From positions 569,181,152-569,245,151 of the forward strand of contig NC_081410.1 in NCBI RefSeq assembly GCF_030272615.1: a DNA stretch of 64,000 bases. The letters run 5' to 3'. A model generated the notes under the pieces. It was given only the letters and a program-made list of their open reading frames with translations. It ran no database searches and had not been told where the DNA came from. The translations under genes were made by a program, and so were the position numbers. Positions 34,271 through 45,475 of this stretch are shown here, piece after piece. Source of the DNA: Cryptomeria japonica (taxonomy: Eukaryota; Streptophyta; Pinopsida; Cupressales; Cupressaceae). Within the stretch, counting starts at the first letter, position 1; each line of letters starts with the position of its first letter.

Positions 34271-37200
34271 TAAGAAATCATTTAAGCCTAACCAGAACAT
34301 ATATAGATTCAAGAAAAGTAAACAATGCTATATAGCGGATGAGAAAGGAGTAAGTGATGACTCTGAGGATGAACCAACAACAGACTCTACTACTAGATCC
34401 AAAAATGGAAAAGAATGGGTGTTCTATGCTTTAAAGGAAGATGAACTGGAACTGGCTATCATGAATGAAGAAAAGACCTTGGCAGAAAAAGTTGAAGACA
34501 ATGATGAATGGGTAATTGATAGTGGATGATTGCATCATATGACTGGAGATAAAAGAAAATTTCTATCCCTACAAGAATACAGTGGTGGTCAAGTCAGATT
34601 TGGAGATGACAAAGCATGTATGATCAAAGATAGAGGTACTATTTCTCTAGATGGTAAGAATAATACTAATAATTTCTATTATGTAAAAGGTTTAAAGCAT
34701 AATCTTTTGAGTATTGGTCAATTGGTGGACAAGGGTTTCCAACTTCAGTTTAAAGATACAAAATGCAAAATCATGAACAAAATTGGTTTGGAGATTGCAA
34801 CCGGTATTCAGACTAGAGGTAATATCTTTCACTTGAACACTGGTAATAAGACATGTTTGATTTCTCATGTTAATGAGAGTTGGCTATGGCATAAGAGGTT
34901 GTGTCATGTTAATTTTGATTGTATTGTTAAGATCGGTTCAACTAAGGTAGTTAGAGATATACCTAAGATTATGAAGCCTCATAACCCAGTATGTAAGGAA
35001 TGTCAACTGGGAAAGCAAGTTAGAACTTCTTTTAAGAGAATACATAATAAATCTAATGATGTGCTTGATTTGATTCACACTAACCTACGTGGTATAGCAA
35101 TGACCAGAATATTTCAAGGTGATAGGTATTTCATGCTGATAATTGATGATTATTCTAGGATGATGTGGGTGACTTTTCTAAGGGAGAAGTCTAAAGCCTT
35201 TCAGAAATTCAAGATCTTTAAAGAAAAGATAGAAATAAAAACTAGATTGAAAATCAAATGTCTGAGATCAGATCAAGGTGATGAGTTCACTTCTCATGAA
35301 TTTAATAGTTATTATGAGACAAATGGAATTAAGAGACAGTTATCTGCACCTCAGACTCCTCAGCAGAATGGAGTAGTGGAAAGGAAGAACAAAACTATTT
35401 TGGATGCAGCAAGATCTATGATGATGGAAGCCAAATTGCCTCACATCTACTTGAGAGAATCAGTGAGTACAATAGTCTACACATTCAATAGAGTTCACAT
35501 CAAAGGTGAAATCGGTAAGACCCCTTATGAAATATGGTTTTGACGTACACCTAATGTTAAATATTTCAAAATTTTTGAAAGTAAATGTTATATCAAAAGG
35601 GATGACTTAATTGGAAAGTTTGATCCTAGATGTGATGAAGGGATATTTCTTAGATATTCAATTCAAAGCAAAGCATATAGTGGTTATAACAAAAGATTGC
35701 AGAAAATAATGGAGAACGTAAATGTGAAAGTGGATGAGCAATAAAAAAATCAATTTATATCATATGATAGGGAATCAATAGTGGAAATGATCATAACTGA
35801 ACTGGCAATGCCTCAACTGGTACAAGAAACTGAGACAGTTACATTGGCACAATTAGAAAATTCAACTGTGACTGATGATTAGAGAAGTGAACCTAAAGTT
35901 TAGAAGACACCAAGGTATGTAAGGTTAAATCATTCTAAAGATCAAATCATTGGAGATAGGAACAAGGGAGTTATGACAAGAAGAAGACTGTAAAATGAAG
36001 AGGTGACTTATTTTTCAAATTGAATCAACATATGTTATTGAAGCTTGTAAATATAAACAATGGTTAAAGGCTATGGAAGATGAATTAGATCAGATAGAGA
36101 AGAATGAGACTTGTACTTTAGTTCCTTGACCTAAAAATAAGAATTTTATTGGAACTAAATGGGTTTTTAGGAATAAACTGAATGAGGATGGTCAAGTTGT
36201 AAGAAACAAGGCTATATTGGTTTGTAAAGGATATTCTCAAATGGAAGGAATTGATTATTGTGAGACATTTGCACCTGTAGCTAGAATTGAAGTTGTTAGA
36301 CTATTTCTTGCCTGTGCAAATTATAAGAACTATGAGGTCTATCAAATGGATGTTAAATGTGCATTTTTGAATGGTGAACTTGAGGAAGAGGTATACATTG
36401 AACAACTTGATGGATTTTAACTAACAAATGATAAAGATATGGTTTACAGATTGAGGAAAGCTTTATATGGATTGAAACAAGCTCCTAGAGCTTGGTATGC
36501 AAGGTTGGATAAATATCTTTTGAAGCTTGGTTTTACTAAAGGCGGTGCTGATAGTAATTTATATTATAAGATCACTAATGATGATATTCTGATTATTGAA
36601 GTATTTGTTGATGATATCATTTTTGGAGGAGAAGATAAAATGTGCATGGAATTCTCTAATAATATGAAGAATAAATTTGAAATGTCCATGATTGGTGAGA
36701 TGAGATTTTTCTTAGGTTTGTAGATTACTCAAACTGACAAAGGCATTTTCATCTATCAAACTAAGTATCTAAGGGAGTTGTTGAAGAATTTTAGTATGGA
36801 TAATTCCAAACTAGTAAGTACTCCTATGGTGACAAGTGAGAAATTATCTATCAAGGATACATGTACACTGTTAAATCTGACAAGGTATAAATCTATGATT
36901 GGTGGTTTGTTATATCTAACTTAGACTAGACCAAATATTATGAATGCAATAAGTATTGTTTCAAGATATCAAAGTAATCCTAAAGAAAATCATGAATGTG
37001 CAGTAAAGAGGATATTCCAATATTTGCAAGGAACAACAGAATATGGGTCATGGTATTCTAGAGATGATAACTTTACTTTATGTGCATATACAGATTCAGA
37101 TTGGGTAGTAGATACTGATGAAAGGATGAGCACTTTTGGTGGAGCTTTCTTTCTTGGAAAGAAATTGGTTTCATGGATCAGCAAAAAATAGTCATGCATT

Positions 37201-37654
37201 TCTTTATCTAGTGCAGAAGCTAAGTATGTTGCAGCAACAACTAATTGCACTCATTTCTTGTGGATGAAGAAAATGTTGAAGGATATCAAGGTAAATTGTA
37301 GTGAACCGGTAGTTACCTATTGTATTGTGATAACTCTGGAGCTATTGACATGTCTAATAATCTGGTATTTCACTCTAAGACTAAGTACATATCAAATTTT
37401 TGAAGGACAAGGTAAAAGAAAAAGAAGTCAAAATGGTTTATGTGAACACTAAAGAACATATTGCAGATATATTCACTAAACTGATGTCTAAGGAATCATT
37501 TGAATATTTGAGAGATAGGCTAGGGGTTTCTGCCCCTCCGGCAGAGACTTGGTTGATGCAGTTTGTCATCAATCTGGCATGCATTATCAGATATACTATT
37601 CATTCCGGTACTGATGAGTGGTGCTACTACTCAGGGGGAGTAGTTAGCTTTTAG
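34271..37654 (+). pseudogene. Copia-C pol (protease, integrase, RT, RNase H)
   Basis: The protease motif is WVIDSG, then a TGA at 34527-34529, then LHHMTGDKRKF. The pre-integrase block is LWHKRLCHVNFD with VCKECQLGKQ. In the integrase, the first catalytic Asp of the usual HTD is Asn (HTN, 35082-35084); DYSRMMW, DQGDEF and TPQQNGVVERK follow. The RT has [35 protein letters not shown] and catalytic FVDDIIFGG (about 36605). The RNase H has YTDSDW and SAEAKYVAA. Stops occur at 35541-35543, 36418-36420, 36721-36723 and 37189-37191. Frameshifts lie near 36015 and 37330-37400. All four domains are present in copia order. The copy is dead. Confidence 0.88.
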
Positions 37655-37897
37655 ATTCAAAGGTTTATATTCTTTCTTTGATATTTTTGTTAGATTTTTG
37701 GCATTGAAGTCAAAGGGGGAGAGATAGTGATGTGAAAAATAAATTCAAAAATTTATAGAGATATTATTCACAGGGGGAGAGTTATTGATATTCAAAAGAT
37801 TGTTGGTTGTCTTCCATACGGGGATACTTGTTTGGCATTTCTTGGTACTTAGATGTTTTTCACCTCCAGTGTTGCCATAAATGCCAAAGGGGGAGAT
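37655..37897 (+). other. Copia-C 3' untranslated region and polypurine tract
   Basis: AAAGGGGGAGAGATAG (about 37710) and CACAGGGGGAGAG (about 37769) precede the PPT AAAGGGGGAGAT at 37886-37897. GTTGCCATAAATGCC lies just before it. A further tract, CTCAGGGGGAGTA, lies inside the preceding frame at about 37630. Confidence 0.8.
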
Positions 37898-38165
37898 TGT
37901 TAGCAAAATGGATGAATTGATTATGTGTTGCATTGATGTTTTAGAATTGATGTCAACACTAGCAATTATGGTTGGTTACCAACAGATAGGTTTTGGTTAC
38001 CGGTAGAAGATCTAGTGTTACCGACAGAAGGAACTATCAGTTGGACACTTCCGACATGTTTGGATCTATGGAGTATGTTTGGTTTTATGTGTTACATTCT
38101 TTTGGAGCATGTTTTGATCAGTTGGTATTGACTTCATGATCAATGCTATCATACACTTTGGTAAA
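37898..38165 (+). mobile_element. Copia-C 3' LTR, left part
   Basis: It starts TGTTAGCAAAATGG (one change from the 5' LTR) and is cut by Copia-E after gtaaa (38161-38165). It continues at 62177. Confidence 0.88.
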
Positions 38166-38465
38166 TGTTGGCATATGTCCAGAGTATGATGACATGATGA
38201 TATTGTATGTTGTCATTGATGTCAATATGCTGAAGAGTGAACCGATATATTAAATTTTGCAACAGGCAAGAGAATCGGTATGATACCGAGAACCGGTATA
38301 TGTGAGAACTAGTATAACGTTGTGAACCGGTATATGTGAAAAGGTGAAGCGGTATGTTTATTTGAGGTAAACCAGTATCTTGGTATGAGAACTGGTATAT
38401 CACAGTTTTGCATGACTACTAGTTGGTAGTCTCAACTTCAAGGTTTCTGGTTGAAGTGTTCAAAG
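38166..38465 (+). mobile_element. Copia-E 5' LTR, left part
   Basis: TGTTGGCATATGTCC onward matches 60695 and 63850. It contains many copies of a CCGGTAT(A)-type motif (38235-38405). G interrupts at 38466 after caaag, and the LTR resumes at 55096. Confidence 0.88.
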
Positions 38466-38559
38466 TGTTGAACAATATATTTGAAATAAAAAATCTTCCC
38501 AAAGGCGTGAGAGCTAAAGGATAATCGGCCAAAATATCATGTCGATTATCTCAGAAAGA

Positions 38560-39085
38560 GTTTCACCGACAGAATAGTTTCATCAAAATAAAGCATAAAG
38601 TGTAAAACAATAAGTTAAGATGACTTTGGCAAAATATCTCTTTCGGTAAATGAATGTGACAACTCATCAATATTTTAGTTTCATCGAAAAAGTGAAAGGC
38701 AAACAAAAAAGGTGAAGTCAAGGAAATACAATTGCCGAAGAGACTTAAAAAACATTCATCGAAAAGCAAATCTTATCAATAACATTATATTGATAAAAAC
38801 AGAGGGGTTTCATCAATAAAAGAAGGACATCGAAGAAAAAAGGTTTTCGGAGGGCTTGCATGAACTTTCACTGAAGAACAGAACTCATCGAAATATGATT
38901 TCGATGAAACTCGTGAATGACTCATCGAAAGAAATTTCATCGAAGAAAGGATGATTTCGAGGAGACTAGAAGATGGTTTTTCGACAAGGGCTATTCATCG
39001 ATAAGGTGATATCGAGGAAAATGAACTTTCGATGAAAGATCAAAGTATTCAGCCGAAGACAAGGGTTTCATCGAAAACTCGATTC
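38560..39085 (+). repeat. Cluster of TTTCATCGA/TCGATGAAA-type motifs in the G LTR
   Basis: More than a dozen degenerate copies of TCATCGA, in both orientations, are spread over about 500 bases. Examples are CTCATCGAAATATG, TTCGATGAAAC and TTCATCGATAAGG. The 3' LTR shows the same series at about 50180-50705. Each intact copy keeps a CpG. A bound regulatory motif is plausible but unproven. Confidence 0.6.
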
Positions 39086-39375
39086 ACGATCATTTCAGTT
39101 GAACAGTACTTCCCGCGAAGGAATTAAAAGCTCGAGTGGAGGATGTCACATCTGCAGTTAAGTTTAAACATTTGAATAACTATTATAAACACAGAGACAT
39201 TAACTATTGCACAAGTTGCCCATACAATTATAGCTGAATTGATTGAATTTTCATAAGAACTAGATTGTTGCCAAAAGATAGAAAGTTGCAAGGAGTTTGC
39301 TGAAGTTCGTAAACTACAGTCAGAAGAGATCGACAATTCTCCAAGTAAGTGTGATTTCTCACATTGATTGAAATT

Positions 39376-42300
39376 ATGGAACCTTCTTCTTCTTCTAAAA
39401 AGAGTAGAAAAGGAAAGGAATTGAACCCTCAAGAGAAGCCCAAATGATAGAAAAAGGAGGGTAGAGCTTTAACTCAGGATTTGCTAGACCAGTGCCCGAC
39501 ATCCAGTGTGAGGTCCAAAACAATCAAGAGTGAAGAGGAAGGGTTGGAAGATAGATTTGAACATCTAGGAGACATATGGACTGAAATCAGAGGACATGGG
39601 TTGTTCTTATTTGGTTACAAGAGAAGGGATGCTCCTGAGCCCGTAAGTAACCTGTGGAAGAAAAATTTAGGGAAATTGGTAGTTCTGAATGTATTTGTGG
39701 ATGTCAAATTAATGAAAGCTCTAGTAGATTGTTATGATCCAAAAACCAAAACCATATGTGACTACCGAGGGAATCCTATGGTGGTGATTAACAAATAGAC
39801 TATTGATATGGTGTTTGATCTAGACTAGGAAGTAGAACAGAAAATTGATATACAGAAACTGTCGCGAGAATTCTTTAACTTGGAGGACATCTATAGGAAA
39901 TGGAGACTACCCATTCACCAGCCAAAAGTAGGAAAGTCCTTTGTTCCATTCAGTAAAGATGACAAGGTGCCATTTGATGTCAACAAATTCCATCCGTATT
40001 TTAAGTATACATACTATGTTGTAGCCCAAGTATTAGGCTTAGAGGCTCATCCTCTCATGGATATTGGGGTTATGGTTCTATGTGCTGATCTACAATCAAA
40101 AGACCCTAGGTCGTTTGACTATGCCACTTATGTTGCAGAAGCCCTAAATCATGGGTTGGAAAAGTTAAAAGGAGACCTTGTAGATGTTCATTTCTCATTG
40201 TATTCCTTATTAATGCACATCATTCTTTATTGTGGACAAGAAATCAATTTCTGGTCAGATGATTTTAGCATCAGAGCTTATGATAAAAATGGTTTGAAGA
40301 AACTAGTCCAGTTGTGGGTTTCTGCATGGGATCAAAGATTTATAAACAACCAATATTGGCACTTTTAGGAATATTTTGTGAAACCTCTTAGTGTAGCCTT
40401 TGGACAACATAGAGATTATACTTTGTCTCCTGAAATTAAAAGATTCCTCAGGCCAAAAGACTTCTCTCTAGAGTCTCAGATTGATCATAACTGGGGTGAC
40501 TGGTATTGCCACCTTAATCATACAGAAATCAGGGTATTTGGGTATGAAGGAAAGCCATACATGCTTCCAATTACAGTGCCAAACAGGGTGGCTAGCCTAG
40601 AGATTGTAAGACAATTATCTGTTGTCAATGCCAAACATCTTACAGATTTTGGTAAACAATCCATTGTGCCAAGGTTATTGGTGTTTTCTGATTTTATTGT
40701 TAAAAGTTCCAAAAGTTATCATTTACTTCAAACTAAATTAGATTATTATGGCATGACTCTGGGTGATCCTAGAGAGAACTTTGATCCTGAGGGATATATA
40801 AGAGCTAGAAGGGCATCACAGAAACTAAAAGCCGGAATACATGTGGCTCAAATGCTAGATGATTTAATCAAGAACCTTGAAAGGGAAGAGGCCGAGGTTT
40901 TGAGAGAAAGAAGCGAGATGACTTGGCAAGCCTTCAAGTGGAAAAGAGAAAGGGGGATGGTGGATGGAGACCTACTTGGAAACCTCCAAGATCCTTCGGA
41001 GATAGCCAAAAAACTACTTCAGCATGAGGTAGAGACTATGCATAGAGTACCCCCACAGTTCCTCCATTTTTTCAACACTGAAAAAGATAGTAAACCATTG
41101 GCTCACATGTCACCGAAATCAACTACTAGTAGCATCCCTGCTAACTCCCCTAGAGAAGATTATCCCCCTGGTTTTGAAGAAAAGGTAGATGTGGACATTG
41201 GTGAGTTTAATATTAGAGATGTAGTTGATATAAGGATGACAAAACATGAAGACTTTATTGCGGATGATGGATTTGCTTCTTCTAGAGAATTCCTTTCATT
41301 CCTATACCAGTACAAAGGGGCTCATGTGAAACAAAGTATGGCTGGAAGATCAGAAGAAGAAGAGATGAGAAGGCTACAAGATGAGATAGATGCCCTCATG
41401 AAAGACATGACCCCTGAGAAAGGGAGGAAAATATTAAAGGAGGCTGGTGTTATCATATTTTCAGGTTGGGATATAAATTCAGCACTTCTGTTTGATGGAT
41501 TCTTGAAAAAGCAAGACCTGAATCAACAGGTATTGCCTCAAGAGAGAGATAAATTGTTCATGGGCTCAGGATATGATACCAATCAAAAGGCTCTCTTACA
41601 ATGGGCACTATATCCGAGAGGAAAAAGACCAATTATTGTGGATGTTGAAGAAACTTTTGGACACCTTATGATCCATCAGGTAGGAAAGACTGACCCTAGG
41701 GTCACTGCAAAATTAAACTTGGATGTAGCCAAATTAAATTTGGATCAGATAGAGTTTTCGGTCAGGGAAAACATTACCTATAAGGGTTTATATGAAAGAT
41801 CTAAAGAGGAGAATCAAAAGCTACAAGCAAAGATATTACAACTTGAGACAGGAACTCCTTTAAGTGAATATGCTTCATATCGCACAGGACAGAGCTTGGA
41901 TGATGTCTCTGATGTTCTGTATTAGAAGTATCAGGCAGATAAGGCTACCAAATAGGTAAATAATATTCAAAAAAAGATGGATAAATTGGTTAATGATATC
42001 ATTGAACACCGATTCAACACCATGCTTATACATGTTGAACATTATTGGAGGGTGTACACTGGAACCATAAAGGCATTAAGAGAGCATGAAATGTTAAAAG
42101 CACGATTGAATGAAGTAATAAGCAATGTAGATGTAATGACAATAGAGGAGAAAATAGAAGGAACTTCGTATATGGAAAATCATGTTAAATACGAGGGTGC
42201 GCTAAAAAGAGATCTTCAAGAATTGGATGATGGGAGCCCTATTGGAATGCCCTCGATTTATAAAGAAGGAGACGTAATATCTATGGACGATTGACAGAAT

Positions 42301-42525
42301 GAACTTATAAGGGTCAAGGATCGGGCTCTGTCAAAATTGGATCGAAGAAAAGACATGGCCCCTACCGTCAACTAGATGATATTCGGATACCTTTTGCAGG
42401 GAGAAGAATTAAAGAAACAGAGCATCAAGATCAAGACTTTTAAAGAACATGATTATATTCATCATTTAGGGATTCTTAATCTCTTTTTACTTAAGTTTGT
42501 TAGAAATGTTCAAATTGACAATTAG
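39376..42525 (+). pseudogene. ORF inside the G 5' LTR, about 1,049 codons, unrecognised family
   Basis: ATG 39376 (MEPSSSSKKSRKGKEL) starts a single frame to TAG 42523-42525. It is broken only by stops, for example 39445-39447, 39448-39450, 39796-39798, 40366-40368, 41923-41925, 41953-41955 and 42292-42294. Recognisable parts are FEHLGDIWTEIRGHGLFLFG, LGLEAHPLMDIGVMVLC, and SLYSLLMHIILYCGQEINFW near residues 275-295. Charged helical segments follow in the last 400 residues. The same frame is kept in the 3' LTR. No retroviral enzyme motif is present. The N-terminal half may be a distant plant-mobile-type domain, but that is a guess from layout. Most stops are CAG or TGG codons in the other copy. 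Confidence 0.75.
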
Positions 42526-42562
42526 TATTTTGAAAAGACACGTCTTTTCATAAATAACATTT

Positions 42563-42584
42563 TCTCTCATATATATATGAGAGA
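42563..42584 (+). promoter_or_regulatory. Palindromic TATA-like element in the G 5' LTR
   Basis: A perfect 22-base palindrome, CTCTCATATATATATGAGAG plus one pairing base on each side, contains TATATATAT. It lies 38 bases after the LTR ORF stop and about 240 bases before AATAAA, the expected position of the core promoter. The 3' LTR keeps a 20-base version at 54185-54204. Confidence 0.5.
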
Positions 42585-42824
42585 GGTTTCTTGTAATATT
42601 TTTTAAGAGATATCCTAGGAACAAGACAGTAATGTATGATAGCCTGTAAGCTTTCTGTTATACAAATTTTGATGGAATACATAATATGATCAGTCATTTT
42701 TTCTTTGCATATGTGTTGTGGATTATTTCATTTTGTTATTGGCAGTCCCTTGTGATATTATCTAAAGGAGATAAGGTTATTCATATTCTTTGAGTGAGAT
42801 TTATGTTGTATGTCATAAGGTTGA

Positions 42825-42830
42825 AATAAA
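42825..42830 (+). terminator. Possible polyadenylation signal of the G LTR
   Basis: AATAAA follows a TATA-like site by about 240 bases and is followed by GT/T-rich sequence (AATTTTTCTTTG, GTGCTTACC). In the 3' LTR the same site (near 54445) would end the genomic RNA. Confidence 0.35.
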
Positions 42831-43472
42831 AGTTCTACTTGCGAATTGCAATTTTTCTTTGCAGTGCTTACCTGGATGGTCCCTTAAAGGTAGGGTTAAA
42901 TTCATTCAAGCAACTTATGATATAGGCATTCAATTGATCTCATAAGAAATAGTAACTGACAGATCCATAAAGGGGTGGGTTTAAAAACTGTCTCACAAGT
43001 TCACATAGTAAGTCCTAAGAGAATATAAAGACTCTATAGCCTAGATAGCAAAGAAGGCACTGGCCATTTATAAATTACACTTATCACCATATTCATCATA
43101 TGTTATTTTAAAGCAATTGGAGTAATTGAGTAGGAAATATAGAATAAGTTGGTAGTAGTGTATTCAAAGATCGAATAGCTTCTACAATAACAATCTTGGA
43201 CTCATCTGCTATATCTCCATCTTAGGAACTTATGCCATTCTGAGATAGGAGGAAACCAGATCAAGATACTTAATCTACTATAAAAGGCACTGGTCATTGA
43301 AAACAACTAGTGAATAGGTATACCCGCCTAGGTCCTGCAGAGCCTAAAGTGAGAGAGTTAGTAACCAAATAGGTTCACTCTATAAGTTGGCGAAGTCAAT
43401 TGGAGGGTTTGATCATAGGAGTTGGCATTTCCTTAGAACCTATCCAATCTATTGATTTGAGACCCAACAGAT

Positions 43473-43490
43473 TGGTGACTCTGCTGGGGA
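43473..43490 (+). other. Gypsy-G primer-binding site
   Basis: TGGTGACTCTGCTGGGGA starts three bases after the LTR end. It is not the initiator-Met type used by the copia-like elements. It resembles the TGGCGACTC-type sites I associate with plant Tat/Ogre elements. I do not assign the tRNA. Confidence 0.7.
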
Positions 43491-43688
43491 GGAATTATTA
43501 AGACTCTGCTATGGGAGAGAACTCAGAAGAAAGAAAAAATTTTCCTCTTAAGAAGAGAGGTGGCGACTCTGAATTAAAAAAAAGTGAGAGGAATATCTAT
43601 GCACGGAACGAGATCAGTCACAAAAGGATGACCTTTATCCCAGTTAGATTTCTCTCAATGAAAGTACAAAAACAAAGAAGAATCCATG

Positions 43689-45475
43689 AATGAATTCGTG
43701 AGAGAAAGGTACAATCAGTATAAGCATGAAAACAACCAACATTCACCTTTAAGAGAACAGGATAAAGCAACTACTTCAAGCCCGGTAAACGAGGATTTGG
43801 TTGCAACATATAAAGCCCAAAAGGGCTGATATCAAATTCCCCCTGGTTTTGAATATCACGAAGCACGATCCAGACAAAACACATCACCTTCATCGGGATC
43901 AGGTATGTCAGATCCTGCAGATAGATTTATAGATTTAACTAGACAAATGATGGAGGCAGCTGCTGAAATGAGAGATTCAGGAAGGACTCAGGAATGTTTG
44001 GAGCTATGTACTAAATTAGGCATAAATGTTGGTGAGGATGACTTTAATCAAGATGTAAACAATTACATAAAAAAATGTGCTCAGGGAGTGAGTAAAACAA
44101 AGAGTAATGATTTTAAGGCTTATGAGAACCCCTTGTTTGGTAACAAAAGGGATGATCATGTGCAATTGAGTGCACCACCAGTCCAGCCAAATTTACATAA
44201 AAACTTTGCTGCTCATAACCAGTTTCTGCCTCCAGGTCAATTTTATAACCAACGTCCACCCCCTGATCAATTTCAATATCAATACCAGAATCAATACCCT
44301 TTTCCTTATCAAAATCACATGCCCTTATATGATAACATGAACCAAAACTTTAGGAATCCTCATGGGGGACATGGGCTAATGAATATGGAACAAATGAGGC
44401 AGTTTAATTTCTCAAGAATGATGGTATACCCATATCCTATCCCGAATGAAATCAGGACTGCAATACCAAGATTCACTGGAAGTAATGCAATTACAGGGGA
44501 AGCTCATTGTAAGGCCTTTGATGCAGTAATAGAGGATTTTGGTTTACCACATGAAGATGTTAAGATCAGGTTATTTATGCAGTCATTAACAGAAGATGCA
44601 AGAGATTGGTTTAGGGCATTGCCTGATGCATCCATTAGAAGTCTTGCAGAATTCAAAAGCTTATTCCTTGAATAGTATGGAGACCATAACAGCCCTAAAT
44701 TTGCTTTGCATGAGATCATTAGCATAAAAAAGAAGCAAAATGAATCAGTGGTAGATTTTAACAAAAGATTTAATAGGGTTCTAAACAAAATTCCCAATAG
44801 GATGAAACCAGTACCTAAGGTAAGCATTCTATATTACATCAATTCTTATGATAGTAAAACAAACTATGAGCTGAGAACCAGAAATCCTAGAGACCTTCGG
44901 GATGTTATAAAAGATGCCATTGTTATAGAAAATAACAGGAAGGCCGCTGGTAAAGTGGGAAAAAGAGAAGATGCAAGGTTGTAAAATCCTAAAGCACCCA
45001 AAGCTAATAAAGATGAGGATAAGCTCGACAAAGTTTTGAATGCTCTAAAAGATTTATCTGTGAGGGTAAACAAAATAGAGAAGCAGCAATATTATTGTCC
45101 TGAGAGGCCCAGATTGCATGACATGCCCTATAACACTACATGGAAAGATGGAAAACCAGTAGACAGGAGCCACAAAGATAACCAGCAAATTCCAGATCCC
45201 TTGAAAAGAAAAGTGAACTACGCTCAAGATGATGACATGTGGTGTTATGCTTGCAATATGCCACATGCTCCCTCTTTGTGCACTGTAGTAAAAGGATTGT
45301 AGGAGGAAGAGAATGGCTATGAAGAGAAAATAGGCGACCCGAATATTAATATGATATCCTTTACAGAGGAAGGAGGATCAAATTCCATTGATCAGTGCTC
45401 TGTGTTGCCTGTAATCACCAACATAGGTAAAGGTGTTAAGCTCAGAATCCCCATTGAAGAAGAAAAAAGATGAAT
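43689..45475 (+). pseudogene. Gypsy-G gag
   Basis: ATG 43689 (MNEFVRERYNQYKHEN) is the first in the polyprotein frame. A stop near 43828 follows, then the main open stretch from 43905. A Pro/Gln/Tyr-rich segment (about 44180-44350) precedes the retrotransposon Gag domain: FMQSLTEDARDWFRALPDAS (about 44574-44633), SLAEFKSLFLE and RFNRVLNKIP. A CYACNMPHAPSLC unit at about 45246-45284 looks like a zinc knuckle with one residue missing in the Cys-His spacing. Stops at 44673-44675, 44982-44984 and 45300-45302 are in frame. Another short frame (43511-43693, MGENSEERKNFPLKKRGG) in a different phase precedes it and may be a leader peptide or chance. Confidence 0.82.

Larger units (their letters stand above)
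38466..43469 (+). mobile_element. Gypsy-G 5' LTR (5,004 bases) with internal ORF
   Basis: It starts TGTTGAACAATATATTTG and ends TTGAGACCCAACA. In order it holds an AT-rich leader full of TCATCGA-type motifs (38560-39080), a long frame (39376-42525), a palindromic TATATATAT box (42563-42584), AATAAA (42825-42830) and a 600-base non-coding end. This order suggests that U3 covers about the first 4.1 kb. Confidence 0.9.

Noticed and set aside
39376-42525. The G LTR ORF as an env-like gene
   Set aside because: I see no signal peptide, no clear transmembrane anchor and no position downstream of integrase outside the LTR.
43511-43693. Sixty-codon frame before Gypsy-G gag as a separate gene
   Set aside because: It is in a different phase from gag, has no domain, and lies in the leader. 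It could be a leader peptide, but I have no support beyond openness.
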